From assembly GCA_025677825.1 (NCBI GenBank), contig JAIXMO010000018.1, positions 62,001 to 126,000 on the forward strand: DNA of 64,000 nucleotides, read 5' to 3'. Source of the DNA: Helicostylum pulchrum (Eukaryota; Mucoromycota; Mucoromycetes; Mucorales; Mucoraceae). Of the stretch, positions 44,969 to 55,929 are shown piece by piece (the stretch's first letter is position 1; each line of letters starts with the position of its first letter). Both the position numbers and the translations under genes were made by a program. Under the pieces are notes generated by a model. It had not been told where the DNA came from. It saw only the letters and a list, made by a program, of their open reading frames with translations, and did no database searches.

Positions 44969-47900
44969 ATGATGAATTCAAAGGCAAACTTAAAGGCTGC
45001 TAGAGAAGCTATTGGGTCTAAGAATTTCGGAGAGGCAGTGAAAGCATGTAAACGAATTTTATTATGGGAAGGAGAAAACTATAACGCGTAAAGATAACCA
45101 CCAAATAATAAAAACCTATATATAAACTTTTTTGTTGTAACCACTTTTTATTAGTTGGGTTTTTCTAGGTGTTGCTTATACAGGCCTTGAAGACGATGAA
45201 GGAGCAGAAGAAGCGTATAAAAGAGCTATTGAAATCAATGACGAGAATATGCTCGGGTGGCAAGGTCTTGTTAGCTTTTATGAAAAGAGAAATAAAAACG
45301 TTGAATTAGCAAAGACCATTCAACAATTGATACCACGTTTTGTTGCCAGGTAAAAATATATGTATATGCTTAAACGAAAATAAGTGTATTAAGCAGTTTT
45401 TTTTTTTTTTTTTTGTAGTGGGGATGGAGCAAAGCTAGCAGACTATTTAAAAAAGTTATTACGAGTATATAAAGACACGGAACCCGAAAAGCACTTTGAG
45501 ACGTTAAAACTGTTTTTATCTGGAAGTGAATACTACGAGCTTATCAAGGACCAACCTGACTTACCACCTCAAATCGATATCTGGAAACTTGTGATTGAAA
45601 AACTCGATAAAGAGCAAGCGCAAAAGATCGATAGTGAAGTAGCTTCGAGAAGATTTCGTGTCAGTGCTGGTACACCCGCGCAAGTACGAGACCAAGTCGA
45701 GGCCGAAATCTACAGCGTGTCGAAATTAGGTATCATGTACCAAAACGTACTGGATTTAATACCTGAGCAGGATCAACAACAGCGTCAAGTTTGGAAACTT
45801 AAATTACTTGCGTTTTATTCCAAGAGATTAATGGGTGCCAAAGATAAAGCGGAAATATATCAAAAAGTCATGGATTTAGCTAAAGAGTTAATTGATGCCA
45901 ATGATCCGTTACCTCTTCAATTGCTGATTGAATCTGCTAATGTGGACTCACCTGATAAATACGATTGGGACCTATTTAATCAGTTAATTCAACGGTTCCC
46001 AGATACTGGGTTAGCAAAATTAGGCAAAGGGTACCAGTTAAGTAAACAGGGGAATCTGGATGAAGCGTTTGATTTGCTCAGTGAAGGGTTAGATGCGTGT
46101 CCCAATAGTTTGTTTGGATACCAGTGCCTTTGCTGGATCTATTACGAGTCTAAAGAATACGAAACTGGATTGGAGTACGCTACCAAAGGTAAAGATATCG
46201 TCAATAAGGTAAAGCTTGAGACCGGTATCTCCATGTCGAATGTTTTGCTCTCGTTGGAGCTTTGTATGGCGCATTGTTATCGATTACTGGATAAAAAGTA
46301 CCATATTGACGCCATGGCGTTGTACAAGACTATTTTACAGCACTACCCTCGACATACTGGCGCGTTGGAAGGGTTAGGGTTGATTTTAATTGAAGAAAAG
46401 AGGTTGGATGAAGCACTTGGGTATTTCCAGAAGGTGCATCAACTGGATCCTCAAAACCATCAGTCGGTTGCTGAAATTGGATGGATTCACTGTGAACAAA
46501 AGAATTACACAGAGGCTATTGAGTGTATTGAAAAGGCATTAGCCATTGCAGGCGAAGATGTTGCGGATTACTATTATCGTTTGGGTCGTGTTTATTGGTT
46601 TATGGAAGGTAAAAAAAAAACATCAGAGAAAGATGGTTAAACGGCAACACGAACTAAACTTTTTTTTTTTAAAAAAAAAATAAATAGATTCAAGTAACGC
46701 GTTCAAGTACTTTATGCAATCTGTAAAGCTAGACCCTTACTTCGCTACAGGGTTCACGTTTCTTGGTCACTACTATAGAGAAATTAAACAAGACCATGTG
46801 CGTGCCGAGAAATGTTACCAAAAGGCTTATATTCTTAACCCGCTTGATACGGATGCCGCACTTTACTTGTCAGATTATTTGATTGCTGAAGGTAAACAAG
46901 ATGAAGCGGAAGCGATTTTTGCGCAAGTAAGCGAGTCTAGCCCCAAGGTAGGCTGGGCCTGGCGACGTTTAGGTTACATCAACATGGTAAATTTTTTATA
47001 CAACACAAAAATTTTTTCTGTTTGCTAATTTGGGTTATTTTTTTTTTGTTGTTGTCCTATAATTAGAATACCAGTTCGTACAACGAAGCCATTGTTTGTT
47101 TTCAAAAAGCGTTACGAACAGATACAAGTGACGTAAGGTGTTGGGAAGGACTTGCCGAAGCGTATTCGAGAGCAGGTAGATATGTAGCTGCGTTAAAGGC
47201 GTTTGGCAGAGCCACAAACTTAGACCCTACTTCCGTGCACGCTAATAACGAGCAAGCCTATGTTCAGCAAAAGGTCGGGTTGTTGGATGAAGCGATTGCT
47301 GGATTTAAACACACGTTACAGCTTGCCGCCAAGGATGACCAACGCCACACGAATTATGTCCCAGCTCTTGTCGGACTTGCCGAAACGTACCTTGAACGTG
47401 CAAAGGAGGACTTTCAACAAGGGTTCTTTGGTCGCGCCTCCGATGGATGTAACTTGACGTTAGAGACGTGTCTACTAGGTTTACAAGGAGACGCCTCGAT
47501 GCTCTCGTTTTGGAAGCTTGTAGGTGACGCGTGCGCGTTTTATCGACAGATCCCTAAATACTTGAACAACATGGACTACTTGAAACTTCAACAAGTGATG
47601 CAGTTGGCAACATTAAAAGCGCACGATCAGTTGAAATTTTCGGCCGATATCACCAGCCACTGGCTTGGCGAGTTCTTGGAGCTGGATGAGGGCCAATTAG
47701 CCGACGACGAGTTTACGTTGCCAAATAAGACTGCGCTTGATGTGATTTTGTCGTGTGCGGCTCATGCGTACAAACAAGCCATTGTCGTTTGCAGAAACCA
47801 TCAGTCCATTGCGCCTGCGTTCTGGCACGACCTTGCAATTGTTTATCATCACTTGAGTTTAAACGCAAATGCAGATGAAGCCATGGTGGCTATCAAGTGC

Positions 47901-49655
47901 TGTAAGGTAGCGCTGAAATTGGAACCGACTCAGTACTTGTACTGGAACAGTTTAGGTGTGATTGCAATGTTGGTAGCAGACTTGCCAAAATTGGCGCAGT
48001 ACGCGTTTGTGAAGGCGATGGAGTTTAATAATCGAAGTGCGGTTCCTTGGACCAATTATGGGTTCCTTTGTTTATCGTTGAAGGATTATGAGTTGGCGAA
48101 CCAAGCGTTTGAGATGGCTCATTCGTTGGATCCCGAGTGGATCTCTGCATGGGTTGGTCAAGCGTATGTTGCTTCACTTTGGGGAACTGATGCTGCTGCT
48201 ATCTTTGAACATGCTTTTGAATCAAGTAACGGATCTGCCGTAAGTTTTTTGAATTTTTTATTATGATTTTATTGTATTAACTTTTAGTTTGAGTGCAGAT
48301 GGATGCTAGTTATGGTTACGCCGATACTATTTTCAATGGTTTAGCTACGACGACGACACATGATACTTCAAGCTCAGCCATCATTACTCCTGTTTTCGCA
48401 CTTGAGAAACTAACGGAACAAAAGCTTCATGATGCATTAGCGCTTAACCTGTTGGGATTACTATTGGAAAGACTAGGTCAATACGACAGAGCAGCGGAAT
48501 GTTTTGCGTCAGCCATCTTGGCAGTGGAAGCCCAGTTGGAAGAATCCCAGATCACGCCACAAGAAGGGAACACAAGAATTTGTAAGATTCATTCTAATTT
48601 AGGTCGTACATTATGTGCAGTAGGAGACTTTGAAGGAGCCATTAGCAGTTATCAGGTGGTGGCAGATACGCACAATGTGTATGCGCAATTGAATGCAGGT
48701 ATTGCATATTACTTTCAGGACAAACTGACTGAATCCCTTGCGTTGTTTGAGTTGGCTTTGGATGCTACACAAAACGATATTCAGTTACGTCAAGATGTAA
48801 TTGTCTTATTAAGTAAGGTTTTGTGGGCCCTTGGTGGAGAAGAACAAAGATCAGTTGCCAAAGATCAATTGTTTTCCAGGTAAAAATAATGACGTTATTT
48901 TTTCTGCCTTTCTTTATAATATTACTAAATTTGGAACTTTTGTAGTATTACTGATAATCCTAATTATTTACCTGCTATATTTTCATTATGTGTAATGGGT
49001 ATGCTTCAAGATGATGAAACACTGACTGCAGCTGCTTTACAAGAATTGGCAAAAGTATCAGTTGATTTAGCTTGTAAGAATTTTTCTTTTTTCTTTTTTC
49101 TGCTAAAATATATTGTATTTAATTGCAAGCTAAACCTATTTTAGATGAATCCGACAAAGAACAATCGATTTCTTATCTATTTTCCAAGTTTTACGAAATT
49201 CAGGTAATATAAAAAGTACACAAGCATGTGAGGGGAGTGATAGAGTGGTGAGAGAGAGTGATGAGAGAGAGGGCGAGAGTGTGTGTGAGAGAGAAAGTGT
49301 ACACAAGAATTATTTTATAGTTACATATGACGTATAGGGTAACCAAATTCAAGCAACTCGTGCTTTAGTCAAAAGCGTCCATCAAACACCTTGGGTGGCT
49401 TTAGTGTGGGCCCGTTTAAGCAGCCACCTTGTGAATTCTGCTTTAGGTGATGACTTAACCAATACCATGACATCAAGTACACTGGTTATGTCGTTGAATA
49501 AATCACGTACTGCCAATGCTCAATCTGAAGCGTATCAAAATGCCGCCTTGGCTCAAAGAACCAAGAGTCCTATTGCAGCTTACAAGTGCGCTCAGAGATC
49601 CGTCATCTCAGCTCCTTGGCGATTAAGCGCCTGGCAGTGTTTAACTCCTAAATAA
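44969..49655 (+). CDS. SKI3: Superkiller complex TPR subunit Ski3
   Basis: Nine exons (44969-45087, 45155-45349, 45419-46608, 46688-46986, 47067-48239, 48299-48879, 48946-49073, 49145-49203, 49338-49655) join in frame to about 1353 residues. The whole chain is TPR-like: AREAIGSKNFGEAVKACKRIL, GVAYTGLEDDEGAEEAYKRAI, EEKRLDEALGYFQKVHQLDP, QKNYTEAIECIEKALAI and KDYELANQAFEMAHSLDPEW. Size, repeat density and order match Ski3/TTC37, the scaffold that holds Ski2 helicase and Ski8 and feeds mRNA to the cytoplasmic exosome for 3'-5' decay. An acceptor at 48298 is needed, since an earlier AG gives an in-frame stop. Intron 8 carries a GA/GT-rich simple repeat. Confidence 0.88.
49232..49300 (+). repeat. 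GA/GT-rich simple repeat in SKI3 intron 8
   Basis: A purine-rich stretch of GAGAGA and GTGTGT units (for example GTGAGAGAGAGTGATGAGAG) fills much of the last intron of SKI3. Confidence 0.7.
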
Positions 49656-49824
49656 AAGAATAATCTAATTTTAATTTTTCTGTACTACGCCAAACTATAT
49701 TTAGTAATTTTTATCTCAGTGACGTTTTTTCTTGTATTTCCGATTATATAAAGAGGGTCTAGTTTTTTCTTCTTTCTTTTACTTTTTTTTATTCATAAAT
49801 TCATTCTATCTTAAATCTAATAAA

Positions 49825-50129
49825 ATGGCTCTCACTTGTTCCGATATCTTTAAATTCTTCTTTGGTAAGTTGATAATAGTAATAACTTGAGTGGCGTACA
49901 ATTGTATTTATTTGTTTGTTTGCTTGTAGCTGTCGTCCTTCCTCCTCTTGGTGTCTTCCTTGAAAGAGGTTGTGTATGTGATCTCTGTATCAACATTGCT
50001 TTAACCTGTCTTGGTTACATTCCTGGAATTAGTAAGTAGCGAAAAAGAGAGAAAGGAAAATTAATTTATATGTTAACCCAATTTTTTTTTTTAATAGTCC
50101 ATGCTTTCTATATTATTTTGAAATACTAG
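49825..50129 (+). CDS. PMP3: PMP3-family small membrane proteolipid
   Basis: Three exons (49825-49864, 49930-50031, 50098-50129) give 57 residues: a hydrophobic hairpin with FFAVVLPPLGVFLERGC and LTCLGYIPGIIHAFYIILKY. The LPP.GV.L..GC...C...L..LGYIPGIIHA.Y signature is that of the Pmp3/RCI2 (UPF0057) family, plasma-membrane proteolipids that affect membrane potential and salt tolerance. Both introns split the gene inside membrane segments, so no long ORF marks it. The start follows a CT-rich leader. Confidence 0.93.
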
Positions 50130-50298
50130 TTTTTTTCTCAGTGGAAAAACTCTACATTCCGGTTCCTTATTAGCTCAATAACGAAAAACTACTGTAATAT
50201 AAACATATTTAACACATTTTTTTTGCGAAAAAAACCCCCACTCTCCCATTTACTCTTATATAATAATAAATAAAATAAAAATATATCAAGTATTTTTA

Positions 50299-51460
50299 TT
50301 ATTCAAGACAATCAGGATGTTCCTTTATAATCATTTGATACATTGGTTGGAATTGACCGTAACCGGCACGAGCATCGCCGATACTTTTAAATGTTGCTCT
50401 GGCAACATCGTCGGATATAATCTTGAGGTCTTTGTAACCGTTGACAAGAACTGCCTCTGCCATTAATTGAGAGTGACACGATCTTTCCATCGTAATAAAG
50501 GCCCAAATAGCTTCGTCGATTGTTCTTCCTGTGGTCAACAAACCATGGTTTTGCAAGATCACGGCCTTATTGGTAGGTCCTAACGCTTTCACCAATCTCT
50601 CGCCTTCTTCTTTATCATAGACTACACCTCCAAAGTCTTCATAGACACTGTGTGTTTCGAAAAACGCACAAGCGTCTTGAGAAATTGGTAAAAGTTTACG
50701 ACCTAACGTAGAGAAAGTTTTACCGTAGATGGAATGGCTAACAAATGAAAAGCAAAGTTTGTGTGTAAGTAGTTTAAGTGTATTTTATTTCAGCTTACAC
50801 ACTTACGTATGGACGGCACAGGTGACATCTGGACGTGCTTCATGGACAGCGGCATGAATAACAAAAGCTGCTTTATTTACTGAGTAATTACCACGAACAA
50901 TTGCTCCTGTGTGATCTACTAGAATAAGATCACTGGCTTTAATATGGCCAAAGTATTGTCCAAATGCATTCACCCTAAAAATAATACGCATCAACATAAT
51001 TAAATATATAATATTTTTTGGATTCGTACCAGAAAAGGTCTGAATATTCAGGATCTCTAAAGGTCATATGTCCTGCAACACCTATAGTATATTATTTTTT
51101 AACGTGAGATTAAGGTTTTTTTATAAAAAGTACCGTTTTTATTACCTTCGTCCCATCCAAACTTGGCTAGTAGTCTAAAGCCAGCTGCCAACTTTTGTTT
51201 CATATGTACGCGTTGCGAATGAACATCCTTAAAAGTGGGAAACTGGGGAAGAATGACTGGAGCTTTTTCAGCCTGTCTTGCTTCTTCCTCTGTCTCGGAT
51301 CCTGTCAAAATAATCTTTCGTTTAGAACGAAGAAAAATAGCTGCAGTACTCTTGAATCCAGGTTTCTCTGCTGCTGCTGCTGATTCAGTACTTTTGAAAG
51401 CTGTTAGTGCTTAATAAATAATAATAAAAAAGAAGGATTACTTTACTTTGGTGTAGTCAT
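50299..51460 (-). CDS. Class II aldolase/adducin-domain protein
   Basis: Five exons (51460-51447, 51390-51146, 51081-51030, 50974-50807, 50737-50299) join in frame to 305 residues; exon 1 is just 14 bases. Domain features: LAAGFRLLAKFGWDEGVAGHMTFRDP, LILVDHTGAIVRG, the metal-binding VHTHSIYGK and LQNHGLLTTGRTIDEA with its conserved His. This is the adducin/class II aldolase fold. Fungal relatives of this length are cytosolic and mostly uncharacterised; zinc-dependent aldolase or epimerase activity is possible but the substrate is unknown. The N-terminus is polar with a basic stretch (RSKRKIIL). Confidence 0.85.
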
Positions 51461-51945
51461 ATTTTTAAAAGTATTATAAGAAAATAGAGTAAAAAAGAGA
51501 AAGAAAAGAAAGAAAAAAAAACCCCAATAGTTTTTATTTATATTTACTTTTATTCTGCGAGTTACACAAGGTGAATAGAATACTAGGATCGAATTAGCTA
51601 TGAAATCATTATTTAAGCCGTATGCATTATCTTATCATTTTAAATTGAATTGATCATAGTACTGCTTATGTTAAACAAACAAGAAATACATAGTTGTATT
51701 GATTTTAACTGAACTACAGTTACAGTAAACAGTATGTTCCAATAATTTTCACACGATGACGGGTACATTATTCAGCACAGAAAATAATCCCACAGTTCCA
51801 TAACTACCTTTTTTTTTTTTAACGCACTACAAAAAAACCTTGCCCCAATAATAGGGATTTTGCTCAACAACAAAATAAAAAAAGGTAATTAGACGAACCT
51901 TTTTTAAAATTAAAATGTTTAATATGTACACCCACAAAAAAACTT
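51461..51945. other. Intergenic, no supported gene
   Basis: About 490 AT-rich bases between the start of the aldolase-type gene and the stop of the AMSH gene. Nothing recognisable. Confidence 0.4.
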
Positions 51946-53804
51946 TTATTTTTTATCTCGTACATCCAACACCAGAAAATCATAATCCGATACAGAGACA
52001 TGGCCTCCTTTGTCAGCTCCCTTTCATAAAAATTTGATTAGTTTTTAAACCGTGGTGAATTTATATGTAAAACCTTACCGTGTAGATAGGTAGATCGGGA
52101 TGTGGATGAAATGCTGGTGTCTTTTTACAATTACTAATTACATCTAAACCAGGTGGATCTGTCAACCTGAAAATACCAAAACTAATAAAAAGAATTAGCA
52201 AATTTTTTTTTTTTTTTTTCATGTGTAATATCATACTTTGGCGTATGTGCAGGTGCGCAAACAATAGCAATCGCCTCTGGTAACATGAGTTGATAAGAGC
52301 AATGTGTATGCAAATCAACCGAACTCAAGAAGCATGATTGAGTAGGATGAGTCTACAAAAACTGGTTAGCAAAAAAATTTACCCTCTCTCTTTTTTCTGT
52401 TATCTTACATGAATCCAACCAAATGTAAGTAAGTCATGCTTATCTTGAATATCAAATAAATCTTCTTCGTTTTCAGTAGTGCAGGTATCTGGTGTACCAG
52501 TTTGTTTGGGTATAATTAATGTAGTAATTTTTAATATATTATTTTTCTACAAAGAGAGTTTTTTTATAAGTATCTTGGACCAGCTACAATTTTTTTTTTT
52601 ACTGTACCAAAGTGCCTGCTAAAATACCACACGTTTCAATCTTGTTTCTTGTATTATTATTTGCAATAGAAAGAAACCTGGATTGCAATCCTTTGGGTAA
52701 TAAGAGTTCTCTAAGTGGTTCTCCTCTTTCTGTCGAAGCTACAAAAGAAATATATAAGAACGTTGACTCCCTTTTTTTTTATATACGTATACACAATTCT
52801 TTTACCATCTGTTGTAACTCCTGTTCTATGCACTACTTCATTATTATCCAATTTGATCTTGGGTGGTAATTCGGGTGATATTATATCGCGAGGTCTATCA
52901 ATAGGTATTTTAGGTGGTAAACTAGGTCGTTGTAATATCTTTGGCGGTATTTGAGGTGATTGTATAAGCGTCTGTTGATGTCCTAATGTAGGTTGATATA
53001 CAAACCTATAATTACTGTTAGTAATACGAAACTTGGCATTTTTTTGTAAGTGTAGAAATTACCCATCACTTTGATTATGTAATGACAGACTTGGATAATC
53101 TGCCTTTGTTTGTGGATAACCTGTCGTAGACGTCCTGAATTTACGTAATTACTAACATAGTCATACATATAAAATATATCTTACCTTTCCCCGTCGTCAT
53201 AACCAACACCTGCAACACCTTTCAGGGCGTCTTGAAGACTCCATTCCTTGGAAGGGTTAGATACATCGACCGAACGTTGTTGAGATTGCCATTGTGTTGT
53301 TTGGTTGGCAATAGACGTTGCCTTTTCCAACTTTTCTGCTTCTTCTATTTTTTTTATATAGGTGTTATAAGCATTGTCTAAAACTGGTTTCATCTGCTCC
53401 ATTGACTCTAGAGCTTCTAAGCAATTCTAATAATTTGTTTTTTTTTAGTCAATTTTTTTTATGCCAAGGCTTTTTAAATATGACAACAAATATTTACTCT
53501 TTTCATGACTCTCACGTTGGCTTTGTTCTCGACATGCTTATATTCTGGGTGTTTAGGTAACTCACTTAGACATAAACTAGTACTCGGGTTAGATGGCGGG
53601 TCTGAAGAAAAAAAAAACTATGGCTTACTTTGTATATTTCATATGAAGAATATAAGCACGTTCCCAATCATGTTCGAGTTTATATACTCTGGCTTGTTTC
53701 AAGAGTTGATCGGCGGAGCGAAAGTAAAATCGAATAGCAATGTTGGGTTCGTAAGAGACAACAGCCAGTTTGGCTAGTTCTGCGACTGACCTAGGTTTTT
53801 CCAT
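51946..53804 (-). CDS. STAMBP: AMSH/STAMBP-type JAMM deubiquitinase
   Basis: Ten exons (53804-53629, 53576-53498, 53426-53185, 53134-53063, 53005-52806, 52738-52608, 52546-52409, 52352-52237, 52181-52079, 52020-51946) join in frame to 443 residues. The N-terminal MIT-like helical domain includes [26 protein letters not shown] and [15 protein letters not shown] Pro-rich linker with PPKI repeats follows. The C-terminal MPN+/JAMM domain has Glu289 ([11 protein letters not shown]), GWIH-T-H-P with His346/His348, and SSVD with Asp359; [20 protein letters not shown] follows, as in AMSH. AMSH removes Lys63-linked ubiquitin on endosomes together with ESCRT-0/III. The active-site His-Thr-His is split by an intron. 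The C-terminus ends [20 protein letters not shown]. Confidence 0.93.
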
Positions 53805-54237
53805 CTTGTTTTGCAGGATAAAATAAACAAGAAGAAAAAAGAAAGAAAGAACTTTTTTCAAAAACGTGAAACTGCGTTTTAAAAATTATACTTTTATCAG
53901 CAAAAGAAACTAATAACTTGTAAAACAATTCTGTCCAAAAGATCAAATAGCTTTTAAGAATTGCAAAATACAAATTTTTATATCTATACTTATGTATATG
54001 CTTATGTATATGGTTTTTTTTCTTTATTCTTTCTGTGCTTTCTACATATATGATCAAAGGTTTTGGTCCTTTTTTTTCTTTTCTTTTTTTTTGCTCCGAG
54101 CCGAAATGCATTTTGGGCCCGGACATAGTAGTGCATGTAGCTTTTCCCAGAAAACATTGAACAAAACTGGCACTGGCTCCAAAGAATGAGGAACCTTTGA
54201 ATCCTTTTCTTTTTTTTCATCTCATATATATATAAAG
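53805..54237. promoter_or_regulatory. Divergent promoter region AMSH / RPL4
   Basis: 433 bases between divergent starts. The RPL4-proximal part contains GAGCCGAAATGCATTTTGGG (near 54096) and a CT/T-rich leader ending in CATATATATATAAAG directly before the RPL4 ATG, typical of a strong ribosomal-protein promoter. Confidence 0.5.
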
Positions 54238-55604
54238 ATGGTAATGATCACATTTTTAAAACTGCAACAACCCATACATTACAGCATCAATCAATCATCC
54301 ATTCAACAATTATTTCCTGGGAATCAATAAATCGATATTTCGACATGTTCCTTTTTTTTTATGCATTTACGATTTATTTTGATTACATGAAATTGTTTGA
54401 ATGGAATGATTTCTTGATCCGAAAAATGTTAATACATTACATGAAAAACTAATCTATTTCTTTAAACTTGTAGTCCGCTGCCAGACCTGTTCTCAATGTT
54501 TACGCCGAGTGCGGTAAGACTGTCTCTGCTACTGTCCCCCTCCCTGCTGTCTTCAAGGCTCCCATCCGTCCCGATATTGTCGGTTTCGTTCACACCAACA
54601 TGGCTAAGAACAAGCGTCAAGCTTATTCCGTAGCCGACAATGCTGGTGAGCAAACCTCTGCTGAGTCTTGGGGTACCGGTCGTGCTGTTGCTCGTATTCC
54701 TCGTGTTAACGGTTCCGGTACTCACCGTGCTGGTCAAGCTGCTTTCGGTAACATGTGTCGTGGTGGTCGTATGTTCGCTCCTACCAAGACCTGGAGAAAG
54801 TGGCATGTCAAGACTAACCTTAACCAAAAGCGTTTCGCTACTGCTTCTGCTTTAGCTGCTTCCGCACTTCCCTCTTTGGTTATGGCTCGTGGTCATCGTG
54901 TTGAAAAGATTGAGGAGGTTCCTCTTGTTGTTGCTGATTCTATGGAGAAGTTGACCAAGACCAAGGAAGCTGTTGCTTTGTTAAAGTCTCTTAACGCATA
55001 CTCTGATGTTGTTAAGGTCTCCAACTCTCGCAAGCTCCGTGCTGGTCAAGGTAAGCTCCGTAACCGTCGTCACAGACAACGTCGTGGTCCTCTTGTCATC
55101 TATAACGAGGATAACGGTCTTGTCAAGGCTTTCCGTAACTTGCCTGGTCTTGAGCTCGTTAATGTTCGTCGTCTTAACCTCTTGCAACTCGCTCCCGGTG
55201 GACATTTAGGTCGTTTCATTATCTGGACTCAATCTGCCATCTCTCTTCTTGATGAACTTTATGGTACTTATGAAGCCCCTGCTACCTTAAAGAAGGACTA
55301 TGTCTTGCCCGCTCACATCATGACCAACCCCGATGTTGCTCGTCTCATCAACTCTGACGAAATTCAATCTGTCGTTCGTCCCGCTGGTAACAAGCATCAC
55401 AAGCGTCCTTTCACTCAAAAGAAGAACCCTCTCAAGAACCAAGGTGTTATGAACCGTCTTAACCCTTACGCTCAAGTCCTCCGTCGTGCTGAACTCGTCA
55501 AGTCCGAGAAGGCTGCTGCCGGTAAGGTTACCAAGGTCCAAAAGAAGCGTGGTGCTTCCACCGCTGCTTCCAAGAAGTTCTTGGAAACTCTTCATTCCGC
55601 TTAA
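54238..55604 (+). CDS. RPL4: 60S ribosomal protein uL4 (L4/L1)
   Basis: Exon 1 is only the start codon (54238-54240); a 233-base intron runs to the AG at 54473, and exon 2 (54474-55604) encodes [20 protein letters not shown] and onward, 377 residues in total. Family hallmarks: [40 protein letters not shown] and [20 protein letters not shown]. They continue with [20 protein letters not shown] and [20 protein letters not shown]. uL4 lines the large-subunit exit tunnel through its long loop and has a eukaryotic C-terminal extension. Codon use is strongly biased (GGT, GCT, CGT, AAG) compared with neighbours, as expected for high expression. An exon holding only ATG hides the true start from ORF finders, which would pick an internal Met at 54600. 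Confidence 0.95.
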
Positions 55605-55929
55605 ATTTAACATTTCTTTTTTAAAAAAAGATTAATAAAAACTTGTCATTTTTTTTTATATATAATTCATATTTATTTTTTTGCCCCTTATTTATTTTTT
55701 TACGATGTATGATTTCAGAGTAGGTGTAACCGAAATTATTATTAAGTTGCTGTCAGTTATTTAACTGCAGAAACAAACACTGAAAAAAAAACAGTTACGC
55801 AGAATTGAAATAAAAAAGGAACGCACCTGATTAAATAAATTTTCTCCTCTTTTTGTTTATCCTCAAAAAAAAGAAATTAAAAAAATACTATTACCTTGTT
55901 TTAATCTTTTTATTTGATTACATTTAACG
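55605..55929. other. Intergenic RPL4 / kinesin
   Basis: 325 AT-rich bases between two genes in the same direction: the 3' end of RPL4 with T-rich stretches, then a short promoter for the kinesin. No other gene. Confidence 0.4.

Noticed and set aside
48240..48287. Acceptor TTTTAG at 48287 for SKI3 exon 6
   Set aside because: It brings an in-frame stop; the next acceptor (GTGCAG at 48298) keeps the frame (SAMDASYGYA).
53603..53628. A 27-base intron between the first two exons of the AMSH gene
   Set aside because: It breaks the frame. The acceptor at 53577 restores it and gives [16 protein letters not shown], which fits the family.
54241..54473. Possible intronic snoRNA in RPL4 (vertebrate L4 introns host snoRNAs)
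   Set aside because: No convincing RTGATGA box C with a matching CTGA box D, nor an ACA hairpin tail.
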